Shown here: positions 53,994-63,519 of the stretch, one piece after another
Layout of the letters: every line of letters starts with the position of its first letter
Position numbering within the stretch: the stretch's first letter is position 1
Assembly: GCF_010820665.1 (NCBI RefSeq)
Contig: NZ_JAAIKC010000004.1
Coordinates: forward strand, 62,001 to 126,000
Direction of reading: 5' to 3'
Length of the DNA: 64,000 nucleotides
Source: Paenibacillus sp. SYP-B3998
GTDB lineage: Bacteria > Bacillota > Bacilli > Paenibacillales > NBRC-103111
The notes under the pieces: generated by a model
Databases searched by the model: none
Told to the model about the DNA's origin: nothing
The model's input: only the letters and a program-made list of their open reading frames with translations
Made by a program: the position numbers and the translations under genes

Positions 53994-54078
53994 AATTTCT
54001 CCTCCATCAGAAAGGTTTTTGGTTAGTTTTCCCAAAATTTGATGCATTTATTACATGCATGTAGCTCTGAAAATAAAA

Positions 54079-54125
54079 AACTATCCTCATACGGATTAAT
54101 GATTCCGCTGTGAGGATAGTTTTTT
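54079..54125. terminator. Bidirectional terminator
   Basis: AAACTATCCTCA pairs perfectly with TGAGGATAGTTT across a 21-nt loop; A- and T-runs flank both sides. It ends the small membrane protein gene (minus strand) before RNase J. Confidence 0.85.
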
Positions 54126-54135
54126 GATTCATATT

Positions 54136-54420
54136 CTAGTATTTGGCGCCCGAAAAAGCTGCACCCAAAATGAGTACGAAAATGATGACATAAAGAACGA
54201 TACCAATACCCATCCAAATTAATGTGGCTTTGGCATAATTAGATTTAGAAGCGTTTGTTCCGCCACCAAATGCCCAAACGAATAGCATAATGAGGTTAAC
54301 GATTGGGATCGCCATGAGCAGGATCGTAATCATCCATTCCTTCAAGCTAATGACAGAATTAGATGGTTGAGACGAGTAGTTCGCGTGAGATTGTTGACCC
54401 ACAGATGTTTGTGTTTCCAA
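54136..54420 (-). CDS. Small two-helix membrane protein
   Basis: A 94-residue protein with a Ser/Gln/Asn-rich cytoplasmic N-terminus and two membrane helices (about 29-50, ITILLMAIPIVNLIMLFVWA, and 66-88). The FGGGTNASKSNYAKA loop and IPIVNLIMLFVWAF helix are conserved in small Bacillota proteins of unknown function. GAGGAGCTGG precedes the ATG on the minus strand. It is separated from RNase J by a strong terminator. Confidence 0.8.
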   Translation of the reverse strand: METQTSVGQQSHANYSSQPSNSVISLKEWMITILLMAIPIVNLIMLFVWAFGGGTNASKSNYAKATLIWMGIGIVLYVIIFVLILGAAFSGAKY

Positions 54421-54521
54421 GAAAATCCAGCTCCTCTAGTTGAGTAATATATAGCTTACAATATGAAATATTCGGCGTTATTTGCCAAAATCCTTCTTGG
54501 GAGGCCTAATTTATTTGTTCC

Positions 54522-55619
54522 TTATAGGGTTGACATAATCGTCTTGTTTTTACCTGTTCGTTTTGCTTCATACAGTAAAGTGTCCGACTCTGTGAATAAT
54601 AAGGATTTATTGCTGCCTTTCTTATAGCTAGAAAGGCCGATAGAAACAGAAACCTGCTTGTTTTCCATTTCAGGTTGAAGAGCACTGTGAATGAGCATAC
54701 GGATGCGTTCAGCAGTCTGAAAAGCGTATAACAACGATTTTTCCGTGAAAATGATCGTAAATTCTTCGCCGCCGTAACGTGCAACGATTTCACTGGGGGA
54801 TACGGCTTCACTAATAACTTTAGCGACCCGCTTTAATATCAAATCACCTACGGCATGACCGTATGTATCATTAATGGATTTGAAATTATCGATATCCACG
54901 ATAGCCAGATGAAGTGGGAGAAGGTTGACCTCGCTTTGCTCGACTAATTCATCGAGGTACTCATGGAATGTCTTGTGATTATAGAGATCGGTTAGAGCAT
55001 CCGTTTTGGAGAGCTTGTCCATGACGGCTGTTTTCACGAGTAGTTCTTGTTCGGACTGTATCGTTTTTCCTAAATAGTCAATCAAAGAAAGACCTCTTTT
55101 AAGCAGTCCGACTTCGACAACAAATAGGCTTATCATCGTAAAGAAAAAGGCGAACAAGTCGAGAAGATTATTACTTGCTTGAAGGGATGAAGAAAACTGA
55201 TACATGATAAAAAATAAAACGAGAACGCAAATAAGCGTAATGACCAATACTCGCATTTGATAAAAAAATAACGAAACCAACAAGGGTAATGCGAACACGT
55301 AGGCAATTCCATGGATGAGGGGATTTACGATAATCAGAACAGAGGTAATACTAACGCCTGTAAGTACAATGAAATAAGCATTTGGCTTCTGCCAAGTACG
55401 ATGAATATACTCATGGATAGCCATAATCACGAGCAGGATGACGGTGGGAAGGATCATTCTAATCCAGATGAAATATACGATTTCTTCTGGAGTTTGATGA
55501 ATGATGACGACAAGACATGTAAGTTCTGCTGCTATTGATATGACAATCAAAATCCAGTAGGAATTGAGAATAAGGCGGCACCAATAGTTAATACGTTCGG
55601 TTAAAATAGCGTTTATCAT
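54522..55619 (-). CDS. Membrane-bound diguanylate cyclase (GGDEF)
   Basis: Makes cyclic di-GMP from two GTP. Of 365 residues, the N-terminal half holds about six membrane helices (about 20-185), followed by a short helix linker and a GGDEF domain (about 200-363) with TDALTDLYNHKTFHEYLDEL, DIDNFKSINDTYGHAVGDLI and the active-site RYGGEEFTIIF. The inhibitory RxxD site five residues before GGEEF is absent (SPSE), so product inhibition is not expected. AGGAGCTTTTT precedes the ATG. Stand-alone. Confidence 0.95.
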   Translation of the reverse strand: MINAILTERINYWCRLILNSYWILIVISIAAELTCLVVIIHQTPEEIVYFIWIRMILPTVILLVIMAIHEYIHRTWQKPNAYFIVLTGVSITSVLIIVNPLIHGIAYVFALPLLVSLFFYQMRVLVITLICVLVLFFIMYQFSSSLQASNNLLDLFAFFFTMISLFVVEVGLLKRGLSLIDYLGKTIQSEQELLVKTAVMDKLSKTDALTDLYNHKTFHEYLDELVEQSEVNLLPLHLAIVDIDNFKSINDTYGHAVGDLILKRVAKVISEAVSPSEIVARYGGEEFTIIFTEKSLLYAFQTAERIRMLIHSALQPEMENKQVSVSIGLSSYKKGSNKSLLFTESDTLLYEAKRTGKNKTIMSTL

Positions 55620-55744
55620 AAAAAGCTCCTATTCGTTGTTCACCGATATGACAAGTATTAGCTCTGAAAACGGCGGATTCCTTTATTTTTCAACCTACGC
55701 TCTGTTATCATGAGGGAAATACTTACTAAGGGAGTTTATTGTGT

Positions 55745-56065
55745 ATGAATTACAAGCTGCTCTGCGTGATCGTTTTGGCACTTAGTTTGTCCGCTTGTGG
55801 GAATAAAGATAAACAGGAAGTAACCCATCCAGTAGCTGTGCAAGCAGATGTCCCGACAATTTATAAAAACTTTTGCATTTCCTGCCATGGTAACAATCTG
55901 CAAGGCGGGCAAGGACCTAATATTCAAAAAATCGGAGAACGCTTGGATGAAGCTGAAATTATTAAGCGGATTCAGAAGGGTGGAGGCGGTATGCCGCCTT
56001 TTCAAGTCGCTTTGAAGGACGAGGAGCTAAAGGCATTGGCAGCGTGGCTCGCAGGACTGAAATAA
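55745..56065 (+). CDS. Cytochrome c lipoprotein (cytochrome c-551 type)
   Basis: Small membrane-anchored c-type cytochrome of 106 residues. Signal peptide with lipobox LSAC, a short linker, then a class I cytochrome c domain with heme site CISCH and Met ligand GGGGMPPF. In Bacillus such proteins (CccB-like) donate electrons to caa3 or other oxidases; the caa3 operon at 2.2 kb is a candidate partner. ATG 55745 lies 10 nt after AAGGGAG; a TTG two codons earlier is an alternative start. Divergent from the diguanylate cyclase. Confidence 0.92.
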   Translation: MNYKLLCVIVLALSLSACGNKDKQEVTHPVAVQADVPTIYKNFCISCHGNNLQGGQGPNIQKIGERLDEAEIIKRIQKGGGGMPPFQVALKDEELKALAAWLAGLK

Positions 56066-56151
56066 ACGGTTGTCAGGTCATCTTCAGATTGGCTACATAA
56101 TTTTTTCACAATTGATCAATATAATAAGGGGCTAGAGGAGAGTGATGGAAC

Positions 56152-58152
56152 ATGCACTTAGACCTGAAGCCCCGGAGCCATCGGATTTCGAAGATGAGAC
56201 CAAACCGTCTGGGAGCGACGATTATTTATTTCTTTTTCCTAGTTTGTTTACCGATTTTGTCGGTAGTTGGAATAGAGTTTCTGGAACGCGGATCGTTTTA
56301 CGACACGATACATTGGATTATATCCTATAAAGTATTGTTTTTACTAAACGTGGGTCTTACATTTTGTTTACTTGCATTGATTTACACAATTGTGGGATCA
56401 CTGGCGATAGCTGGAGCCATCTCTACGATGCTTTTAGGCATAACGGCTCTGATTAGTTACATGAAAGTGAAAATGATTGGGGAGCCCTTCTTTCCGTGGG
56501 ACATTTTGCTTAACAAGGAAAGTATGAATATTGCTTCACTGGTAACAGGAAAAGCTGCGCTTATAAGAATAGTGGGTATAGCAGCTGCTGTTATCTTAGT
56601 ACTTGTCCTAAGGTGGGTGTTGCCGAGATTTAAGATGCCCATTGCTCCTCGCATCGTTCTAGGGTTATTTGCACTCTGCGTCTTATACGCATTTGGTATT
56701 AAAACGCCGCTGGTCGGTAAAATGATGGATCACTTTAACGTCAATGAAATTGTGTGGGATCAACAGGAGAACTATACGAATAATGGGCTTGCCCTGGCCT
56801 TCACCCTCAATGTGAAAAATTCCATCGTTCAAAAGCCGGAAACCTACAGCGATCAAGCGATTGCGGCTGTCGCAGCCAATATTCAAGAAGCGGGATTGAA
56901 GGTACCCATGGGGGCGAACTTGCTGGGCGGGAAGAAGCCGAACGTCATTTTCATTATGAGTGAAGCCTTTTGGGACCCTACTTTGCTGACAAATGTAACG
57001 TTCAGCGAGGATCCGCTGCCTACGATACATCGTTTGCAAAAAGAATCGACGTCAGGCTATCTGCTGTCTCCTCAATTCGGAGGCGGCACGAGCAATGTGG
57101 AGTTCGAGGTGCTAACGGGAAATTCGATGAGCTTCCTGCCCGGAGGGTCAATTCCTTACCAACAGTATGTGAGTAAGCCAGTTCCTAGCTTGGCGAGCTA
57201 TTTCGCGGACCAGGGCTACAAGAGTATGGGAATCCACTCCTATGAGGGCTGGTTCTGGGATCGCAATTCGGTCTATAAGCAGCTTGGGTTCCAAACCTTT
57301 AAGAGCAGCGAGCATTTTCAGAATCCTGAGGTGAAAGGTTACTTTATCTCCGATGCTGAAGTGTCTCGCAGTATCATTAAAGAGGTAGACAATACTGACA
57401 ATCCCATGTTTATTTATACGGTCACGATGCAAAATCATGGACCTTACGATGATCCTCGATACGGCGAGAATGCAATCGAAGTGCAAGGTAATTTGACGCC
57501 ACAAGCTAAATCAATCTTAGAGACGTACACGCAGGGCGCTCATGATGCGGATCAAAGCTTGCAAATGCTGATTGATCATTATAAGAACTCTAGTGAACCG
57601 ACAATGATTGTGTTCTACGGCGACCATCTGCCGATGCTTGGACTCGACTACCAAGTGTATGCTGAATCAGGATTCATTCATACAGGCAATGCCAATGAGT
57701 GGTCGTTGGAAGAAGTGAAAAAGATGCATAGCATCCCAATGGTCATGTGGTCGAACTTTGATATGCCGAAGCAGCAAATTCCGCTGTTGAGTGACTCTTT
57801 TCTTGGGTCGCATGTGCTGGATATGCTGCATATGGAGAAACCGGCTAACTTCGCCCTGAATGCTCAAATCGCGGCTAAAGTGCCGGGTCTTCTGAGTAAT
57901 CTAGTCGTCGACAGCAACGAGGAGCTCCATAAGGAGGCTCCCGAAGCTACGAAGGCACTTCTAAATGACTATCGCAATGTGCAATATGATTTGCTTTTCG
58001 GCAAACAGTACATGGCCTCTCACATTGACCATGACTATTTGACGAAGACGGCGCAGGCTGGTTATAACGCCGAATTCAGCGAGCAGAACACCTCACGCGC
58101 TGCGGAGGAGAGCGGAAGTTCTTCCGCAGCGAAGCCTGTAAGCGCGCAGTAA
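56152..58152 (+). CDS. LTA-synthase/sulfatase-family membrane enzyme
   Basis: Polytopic enzyme of 666 residues of the lipoteichoic-acid-synthase type. Five N-terminal helices (about 20-190), then an extracytoplasmic alkaline-phosphatase-fold domain (about 260-560). Motifs: PNVIFIMSEAFWD (metal-binding Glu), FGGGTSNVEFEVLTGNS (Thr nucleophile region), SYEGWFWDR, and VFYGDHLPMLG (metal Asp-His). It would transfer glycerol phosphate or phosphoethanolamine on the outer face of the membrane. The C-terminal tail (Ser/Ala/Glu-rich) is an extension. GAGGAG lies 11 nt before the ATG, and TATAAT is at 56120-56125. Confidence 0.92.
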   Translation: MHLDLKPRSHRISKMRPNRLGATIIYFFFLVCLPILSVVGIEFLERGSFYDTIHWIISYKVLFLLNVGLTFCLLALIYTIVGSLAIAGAISTMLLGITALISYMKVKMIGEPFFPWDILLNKESMNIASLVTGKAALIRIVGIAAAVILVLVLRWVLPRFKMPIAPRIVLGLFALCVLYAFGIKTPLVGKMMDHFNVNEIVWDQQENYTNNGLALAFTLNVKNSIVQKPETYSDQAIAAVAANIQEAGLKVPMGANLLGGKKPNVIFIMSEAFWDPTLLTNVTFSEDPLPTIHRLQKESTSGYLLSPQFGGGTSNVEFEVLTGNSMSFLPGGSIPYQQYVSKPVPSLASYFADQGYKSMGIHSYEGWFWDRNSVYKQLGFQTFKSSEHFQNPEVKGYFISDAEVSRSIIKEVDNTDNPMFIYTVTMQNHGPYDDPRYGENAIEVQGNLTPQAKSILETYTQGAHDADQSLQMLIDHYKNSSEPTMIVFYGDHLPMLGLDYQVYAESGFIHTGNANEWSLEEVKKMHSIPMVMWSNFDMPKQQIPLLSDSFLGSHVLDMLHMEKPANFALNAQIAAKVPGLLSNLVVDSNEELHKEAPEATKALLNDYRNVQYDLLFGKQYMASHIDHDYLTKTAQAGYNAEFSEQNTSRAAEESGSSSAAKPVSAQ

Positions 58153-58162
58153 GGCATGCCGA

Positions 58163-58211
58163 AAGGGACGATTCCAAAGTCATGAAATGACGAAGGAATT
58201 GTCCTTTTTTC
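58163..58211 (+). terminator. Terminator of the LTA-synthase-like gene
   Basis: GGGACGATTCC pairs with GGAATTGTCC across AAAGTCATGAAATGACGAA (itself partly paired, GTCAT/ATGAC) and is followed by TTTTTT. Confidence 0.85.
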
Positions 58212-58252
58212 TCGTGTTTTTTCATGGGTACGGGTGGGTTAGTAAAAAAACA

Positions 58253-58282
58253 TTGCCAACAACAGGAGGATTTTGGTAATAT
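58253..58282 (+). promoter_or_regulatory. Promoter of the ABC exporter/helD unit
   Basis: TTGCCA (58253-58258), 18-nt spacer, TAATAT (58277-58282). It lies about 80 nt before the first permease ATG, and no other promoter is clear in the gap. Confidence 0.45.
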
Positions 58283-58363
58283 AGATTTCCTCTCTCTACG
58301 CGGCGGCTGCAACAATCAGCTAGGTTGATGACGAACATGTTCGGACAAAACAGGAGGTGTGAT

Positions 58364-59140
58364 ATGCTTTTTGCAGTTTTGGCGCGTAAGGCGTACGCCA
58401 GGAACTTGCAGTATCGCGGAGCGCATTTGCTGCACAATGTGGTAAGCGCTGCGTTTGGTTTCATTTACATTAGCATCTGGACAGGGCTAGGCGGCGACAC
58501 CTCCCTCGGGGATTACGGACAGAAGGGCATCGTAAGCTACATCGCTTTTAATCAAGCCATTCTCTGGATTACCTTATTCACCACGAATGGTCTTGGACTT
58601 GAGCAGTCGGTTCGCTCCGGACATATTGCGGTTGACTTGATGCGACCCGTTCACTTGTTTTACCAGGCAATGAGCAGGGAATGGGGGCAGGTTGCCTACC
58701 AAATTCTTTACAAGTTTCTACCGATCTACATCCTCTACTTCTTTATCTTCTCTTTAAAGCTTCCGAATCAAGCTTCTGTATATGGCTGGACAGCAATAGC
58801 TCTTGTGTTGGCGGCTTATATCTCCATTTGTACGAACTACTTAATTGGCGTGGCAGCGTTATGGACAACGGAATCCAAATGGTTCTACTGGGTAAATTAT
58901 GCGCTAAGCATGCTGTTATCCGGTTTTTTTATCCCTTTGGAGTGGTTGCCTGGTTGGCTGCGTACGCTCAGCTTTTGGTCACCTTACCCATATCTGCTCT
59001 ACTATCCCACACGTATCTACATGCAGCTTGAACAGGGAACGGTTGTACTCGGCGCTTTTCTTTGGTGCGTTGGGTTTACTTGTGTCTGTCTGGCGGTTAC
59101 GCACAGGGTGCGCACAAAGCTGGAGGTGCAGGGAGGATGA
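58364..59140 (+). CDS. ABC-2 permease (COG4587 type)
   Basis: Six-helix permease of 258 residues, first of a three-gene exporter. Typical segments are RNLQYRGAHLLHNVVSAAFG near the N-terminus, GHIAVDLMRPVHLFYQAMSR, and SGFFIPLEWLPGWLRTLSFW. ATG 58364 has AGGAGGTGTGAT directly upstream; the longer frame from 58325 runs across that site. The stop overlaps the next gene region. Pairs with the COG3694 permease and the COG4586 ATPase; substrate unknown. Confidence 0.9.
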   Translation: MLFAVLARKAYARNLQYRGAHLLHNVVSAAFGFIYISIWTGLGGDTSLGDYGQKGIVSYIAFNQAILWITLFTTNGLGLEQSVRSGHIAVDLMRPVHLFYQAMSREWGQVAYQILYKFLPIYILYFFIFSLKLPNQASVYGWTAIALVLAAYISICTNYLIGVAALWTTESKWFYWVNYALSMLLSGFFIPLEWLPGWLRTLSFWSPYPYLLYYPTRIYMQLEQGTVVLGAFLWCVGFTCVCLAVTHRVRTKLEVQGG

Positions 59141-59142
59141 CG

Positions 59143-59928
59143 ATGATCAGGTTGTACATCCTGCTGATTAAAGCAAGTTTACGAAGCAGGATGCAGTACA
59201 AATTTAATTTCTTATTTTCCACCCTAATGGCGGGGATGGTGCATGCATCAGAGTTTCTAATGGTGGCGTTAGTCTTGATGCGATTCGGAAACATTCAGGG
59301 CTGGACACTCTACGAGGTTTGCTACTTGTATGGAGTCATGATGATGTCCAAAGCGATCTATCGCTCTTTGGCTTCTGATGTGCATCACTTGGAAAAGTAT
59401 TTGGTCACGGGTGATCTGGATCCCTTATTGACCCGTCCGATCCCCGTGCTGCTCGCACTGATGACGCAAAATAATCGTATTTTATTCGCCGAAATCGCAC
59501 AGGGTATTTTTCTGCTAGCTATTTCCGTGCATGCCTTGATGGCGGCAGGTCAGATTGACTGGTCGGTTATCCCGCTCACCTTGCTTATTATAGGCACTGG
59601 GACGATTGTGTTATTTGCGATTGGTCTGGCTACCGCAGCAGCGGGCTTTTGGTTAACGCGTATAGAAGCGCTCCAAAACATGACCGAGGATGCTTCGCAA
59701 ACGGCTGCTCGCTACCCCCTTTCACTGTATCCAAAATGGCTGCAAGGCGCGCTTTTAGTGCTAATTCCTGTTGGGTTTGTTAATTACATACCGACCTTGT
59801 ATTTACTTCATCATCAAGGGGGCATTGGCATGCTCCTCGGGACTGTAATCGTTGCAGCAGCTGCGTTGCTATTGGCTATGCGCTTCTGGAGGCTGGGATT
59901 ATCCCGTTATCAAAGCACAGGTAGTTGA
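59143..59928 (+). CDS. ABC-2 permease (COG3694 type)
   Basis: Second permease, 261 residues, six helices. Segments: SLRSRMQYKFNFLFSTLMAG, LEKYLVTGDLDPLLTRPIPV and YPLSLYPKWLQGALLVLIPV. The first ATG (59137) abuts GGGAGG with no gap, so the ATG at 59143, 6 nt away, was chosen; the frame open from 59062 lies inside the upstream gene. The DLDPLLTRP loop resembles the DLMRP loop of the first permease, so the two are distant paralogues forming a heterodimer. Confidence 0.9.
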   Translation: MIRLYILLIKASLRSRMQYKFNFLFSTLMAGMVHASEFLMVALVLMRFGNIQGWTLYEVCYLYGVMMMSKAIYRSLASDVHHLEKYLVTGDLDPLLTRPIPVLLALMTQNNRILFAEIAQGIFLLAISVHALMAAGQIDWSVIPLTLLIIGTGTIVLFAIGLATAAAGFWLTRIEALQNMTEDASQTAARYPLSLYPKWLQGALLVLIPVGFVNYIPTLYLLHHQGGIGMLLGTVIVAAAALLLAMRFWRLGLSRYQSTGS

Positions 59929-59959
59929 CCGATATCCCGCAAAAGATAGGAGCGATAGA

Positions 59960-60931
59960 ATGATAACCGTCCGTCATTTACGCAAAACATTTCAAACGCC
60001 AGTTATTCAAGAAGGTAGATTTTCCGCGATTCGCACTTTGCTATCGAGGGCGTACAAAGAAAAGGTAGCTGTAAGCGATGTGAGCTTCACAATTGAACCA
60101 GGTGAGTTTGTCGGGTATATTGGACCTAATGGAGCGGGTAAATCAACGACCATCAAGATGCTGACAGGCATCCTCCATCCAACATCTGGCGAGGTGCTCA
60201 TCCATGGACTCAGCCCGCAAAAACACCGAAGACGCGTCGTTCAGCAGCTGGGTGTCGTATTCGGACAAAGAAGCCAGCTGTGGTGGGACTTGCCAGTCAA
60301 AGATTCCTATGAAATTCTAGCTGCAATGTATCGGGTCGATGAAGCGTCTGCACGCCGCAGGCTGGGGGAACTTACGGAACTTTTGGAATTAAATGAGTTT
60401 CTAGATACACCCGTGCGCAAGCTATCCCTTGGGCAGCGGATGCGTGCAGATTTGGCGGCAGCTATGCTGCATGATCCGGACATCTTGTTTCTCGATGAGC
60501 CAACAATTGGGCTTGATGTGGTTGCAAAGCGTAATATTCGCGGCTTTCTGAAGGCTTTGAATAAGGATTTCGGCAAGACGATTCTGCTAACCACGCATGA
60601 TATGGACGATATCGAACAGCTGTGTGAACGCGTTATCGTTATCAACCATGGACAAATTGGTTACGACGGCTCGATTAACGAGCTGCGCGACCGAATCGGA
60701 CTTCCAACGATGATGAAGATCGTCTTCCGTGGGCCTTATCAAGTACCTGAACATTGGGAGCTTCCGTTCCGTATCATGCAGCAACAACCGAACGAGCTAA
60801 CGCTTGCCTGTAACCGCCGAGAGCTGAAAGCGATGGATGTGCTGCGAGTTGTAAGTGGTTGGGGTGACATGGATGATGTTCATATGGAAGAACCAGAGTT
60901 TGAAGAAGTGATTCATGGGGTATATAAATAG
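59960..60931 (+). CDS. ABC transporter ATPase (COG4586 type)
   Basis: ATPase of 323 residues with Walker A GPNGAGKST, the QRSQLWWDLP segment characteristic of this subgroup, signature LSLGQRMR, Walker B DILFLDEPTIGLD and switch LTTHDMDD. A C-terminal regulatory extension follows. TAGGAGC lies about 7 nt before the ATG. It powers the two permeases upstream; helD follows after 47 nt and may be cotranscribed. Confidence 0.94.
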   Translation: MITVRHLRKTFQTPVIQEGRFSAIRTLLSRAYKEKVAVSDVSFTIEPGEFVGYIGPNGAGKSTTIKMLTGILHPTSGEVLIHGLSPQKHRRRVVQQLGVVFGQRSQLWWDLPVKDSYEILAAMYRVDEASARRRLGELTELLELNEFLDTPVRKLSLGQRMRADLAAAMLHDPDILFLDEPTIGLDVVAKRNIRGFLKALNKDFGKTILLTTHDMDDIEQLCERVIVINHGQIGYDGSINELRDRIGLPTMMKIVFRGPYQVPEHWELPFRIMQQQPNELTLACNRRELKAMDVLRVVSGWGDMDDVHMEEPEFEEVIHGVYK

Positions 60932-60978
60932 CTATGTAAATCAGCATGCACGTCCCCGATGAGAGGAGATAGATCAAC

Positions 60979-63270
60979 ATGCCTATCGAAAAAGAAGAGC
61001 GTGAACACGAAGCGGATCGGGTTAGCTCAGTCCGAGCAAGCATCAAGCAGCGTATTGGTGAACTAAGCCAAATCGTAGATGATCGACGCTCGGAGGTAAC
61101 AGCAATTGGCCGGAGCTTCTGGGATGATATTTCCGTAAATGCAGATAACGCCGACGATATTATAGAGACGGCTGCCAGTATGGCGCAGCAGGAGCATGTG
61201 CTGCTAGGACAAGAGCGAAGCTTCCGCGTAGCGCAGGATGCGTTGCGTAAGCTGCAGCGCGTGGTGGACACGCCTTATTTTAGCCGAATCGATTTCCGGG
61301 AGCGGGGCGAGAATGATCGTGAGAAAATCTATATTGGCCTCACTTCTTTCATAGACTCGAAGAGTGATGAAATTCTTATTTATGATTGGCGTGCGCCAAT
61401 CGCCAGTCTCTTTTACGATTATCCGCCTGGCCCTGCAACCTACGTAACACCGGAGATGGACGTCAGCGGGGAATTGCTGCTGAAACGGCAGTATATCATT
61501 AAAGCCGGGGCGCTGCAGGATGTATTCGACACGGGGATCAGCATTGGAGACGAGATGCTTCAGCAGATGCTCAGTCGAAGCGCTGATGAGAAGATGCAAA
61601 GCATCGTCACGACGATCCAGCGGGAGCAGAACCAGATCATCCGCGATGATCGGCATAAGGTTCTCGTTGTGCAAGGAGCAGCCGGCAGCGGTAAAACGTC
61701 CGTGGCGCTGCAACGGATTGCTTATCTCTTGTACAAATATCGGACGACATTGAGCGCGGATAATATGATTCTTTTCTCGCCTAACTCCCTATTCAGCGAC
61801 TATGTGTCGCACGTATTGCCTGAGCTAGGCGAAACGAATATGCAGCAGACGACGTTTCAAGACTATTTGATTCATAAATTAAGCGGGACTGGGCTAACCG
61901 TTGAAGATCCTTATGACCAGTTAGAATTCGTTCTAACGGGCACCGAAGATGACCTCGTTTATGCTGCCCGCCTGCAAGGCATTCATTACAAAGCATCAGC
62001 AGCCTTCTTGCAAGTCATAGAAGCATATGGCGAGAAGTTGAAAACGGATGGTCTCCGCTTCCGTGATTTCACGGTTGGCAAGAAGGTGCTGATTACAGCC
62101 GATGAGCTCAGTGAACGATTCTATGGCAGATCTTCGACGCAATCCATTGGTGACCGAATGGAGCACCTTACGGAGTGGATTTTGAGTAGGCTGGATGACA
62201 TACAATCCGATGTGCAGCAGCGCTTCTACCGCAAAATGGTACGTGAACCTAAGTACATAGGCACGGAACAAGAGATGAAGCGAATGAGCAAAGGCAAAGC
62301 CTACAAGGCTATAGAGCCGCTCAAAGAGCAGGCGCGGAGCCTGGCTTATCTCGATGCGCTTGGGATGTATAGTGAGCTCTTTGCACAGACAACGCTGCAT
62401 CAAGAGCTTGCGGATAGTTCGGGGCAAACACTTCCTGATGCCTGGGACACGATTCGTACTTTTACGGTTGAAGCGCTTGAGCAAGGCAAGATTCTTTATG
62501 AAGACGCGACACCGTTGGTCTATTTGAAAGGTTTGGTAGAGGGTCAGCTTCGTGTAGGTACGATTCGGTATGTGGTTGTGGATGAAGCGCAGGATTATTC
62601 ACCGTTTCATTATGCTTACTTGAAAAAGCTGTTTCCGCGTGCGCGTTTCACCTTGCTAGGGGACTGGAATCAAGGTATCTTCACGCATGCGAATGTGGGC
62701 AGCAGCTTGGAAAAAAACGGTGAATATGCTTCCATTAGCGAGCTGATGAAAGAGGACGAGACGGAGACGATTCGTCTCGTGAAGAGCTACCGCTCGACGA
62801 CTGAGATCGTCGAGTTCGCGAGCCAGGTGCTGCCTGATGGCGAGCCAATCGAGCCTTTCAGCCGCAGTGGCGAGCCCCCGCGTCTAGCACGCGCGGCCGA
62901 CGAGGCCGAGCTTATCCGCCTCGTTGCGGCGGCTGTGCGTAAGCGCCGCGACGGCGGAGCTAGCTCCGTCGCGATTCTGTGCAAAACCGAGCGCGAGACG
63001 AAGCGCGCGCACGCACAGCTGCAAGCGCTGCTGCCAGGGCTGCAACGCATCACTAAAAACACGCAGCACTACGAGGCTGGCGTGATGATTATGCCCGCGT
63101 ACCTCGCCAAAGGGCTTGAGTTCGACGCTGTAGTCCTTTACGACGCGAGCTCGGCTGTCTACGCCGAGGCCAAGGAGCGCAAGCTATTTTACACAGCTTG
63201 CACCCGTGCGCAGCATCACCTAGATGTATGTTATCTAGGCGCTCTGACACCTTTTATCCCGATGAAATAG
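60979..63270 (+). CDS. helD: HelD, RNA polymerase-recycling helicase-like ATPase
   Basis: UvrD/Rep-like protein of 763 residues that in B. subtilis frees stalled RNA polymerase from nucleic acid. The N-terminal arm (about 1-90) is a charged coiled coil (REHEADRVSSVRASIKQRIG). The helicase core has VVQGAAGSGKTSVALQRIAY (Walker A, about residues 231-250), VVDEAQDYSP (motif II), LVKSYRST, and the C-terminal YTACTRAQHHLDV. MPAYLAKGLEFDAVVLYDAS precedes it. The GC-rich stretch at 62800-63100 encodes an Ala/Arg-rich segment, unlike the rest. GAGAGGAGATAG precedes the ATG. Confidence 0.93.
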   Translation: MPIEKEEREHEADRVSSVRASIKQRIGELSQIVDDRRSEVTAIGRSFWDDISVNADNADDIIETAASMAQQEHVLLGQERSFRVAQDALRKLQRVVDTPYFSRIDFRERGENDREKIYIGLTSFIDSKSDEILIYDWRAPIASLFYDYPPGPATYVTPEMDVSGELLLKRQYIIKAGALQDVFDTGISIGDEMLQQMLSRSADEKMQSIVTTIQREQNQIIRDDRHKVLVVQGAAGSGKTSVALQRIAYLLYKYRTTLSADNMILFSPNSLFSDYVSHVLPELGETNMQQTTFQDYLIHKLSGTGLTVEDPYDQLEFVLTGTEDDLVYAARLQGIHYKASAAFLQVIEAYGEKLKTDGLRFRDFTVGKKVLITADELSERFYGRSSTQSIGDRMEHLTEWILSRLDDIQSDVQQRFYRKMVREPKYIGTEQEMKRMSKGKAYKAIEPLKEQARSLAYLDALGMYSELFAQTTLHQELADSSGQTLPDAWDTIRTFTVEALEQGKILYEDATPLVYLKGLVEGQLRVGTIRYVVVDEAQDYSPFHYAYLKKLFPRARFTLLGDWNQGIFTHANVGSSLEKNGEYASISELMKEDETETIRLVKSYRSTTEIVEFASQVLPDGEPIEPFSRSGEPPRLARAADEAELIRLVAAAVRKRRDGGASSVAILCKTERETKRAHAQLQALLPGLQRITKNTQHYEAGVMIMPAYLAKGLEFDAVVLYDASSAVYAEAKERKLFYTACTRAQHHLDVCYLGALTPFIPMK

Positions 63271-63361
63271 ACAGAAGTCCATACCTAACTGCCCTTATCT
63301 TCATAAGATGAATCATGCAATCACATAGATGAGTTTCGAAGGGCAGAGGGGAGGAATAACC

Positions 63362-63442
63362 ATGTCTCACGTTGGATATACTAGCACAGCTGTTATTCTG
63401 GTTCTTTACATTCTGTTAGTCATCATTCTGGCAACATTCTAA
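63362..63442 (+). CDS. YjcZ-like tiny membrane peptide
   Basis: A 26-residue peptide too short for a standard gene finder. It starts MSHVGYTSTAV, followed by one membrane helix (VILVLYILLVIILATF). The size and hydrophobic C-terminal helix resemble YjcZ-family sporulation peptides. GGGGAGGAATAACC gives a strong ribosome site at normal spacing, and a clear terminator follows at 63462. An inverted repeat CTGCCCTT/AAGGGCAG (63289-63346) precedes the site. Confidence 0.75.
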   Translation: MSHVGYTSTAVILVLYILLVIILATF

Positions 63443-63461
63443 TTATAGAAGGTACCATCAT

Positions 63462-63499
63462 GAGGCCGTTTCCCACCTTTTTAAGTGGGGAGCGGTCTC
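63462..63499 (+). terminator. Terminator after the YjcZ-like gene
   Basis: GAGGCCGTTTCCCAC pairs with GTGGGGAGCGGTCTC (G-U pairs) around CTTTTTAA, followed by TTTGTG. Confidence 0.75.
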
Positions 63500-63519
63500 T
63501 TTGTGCTTGAGATTCCCTT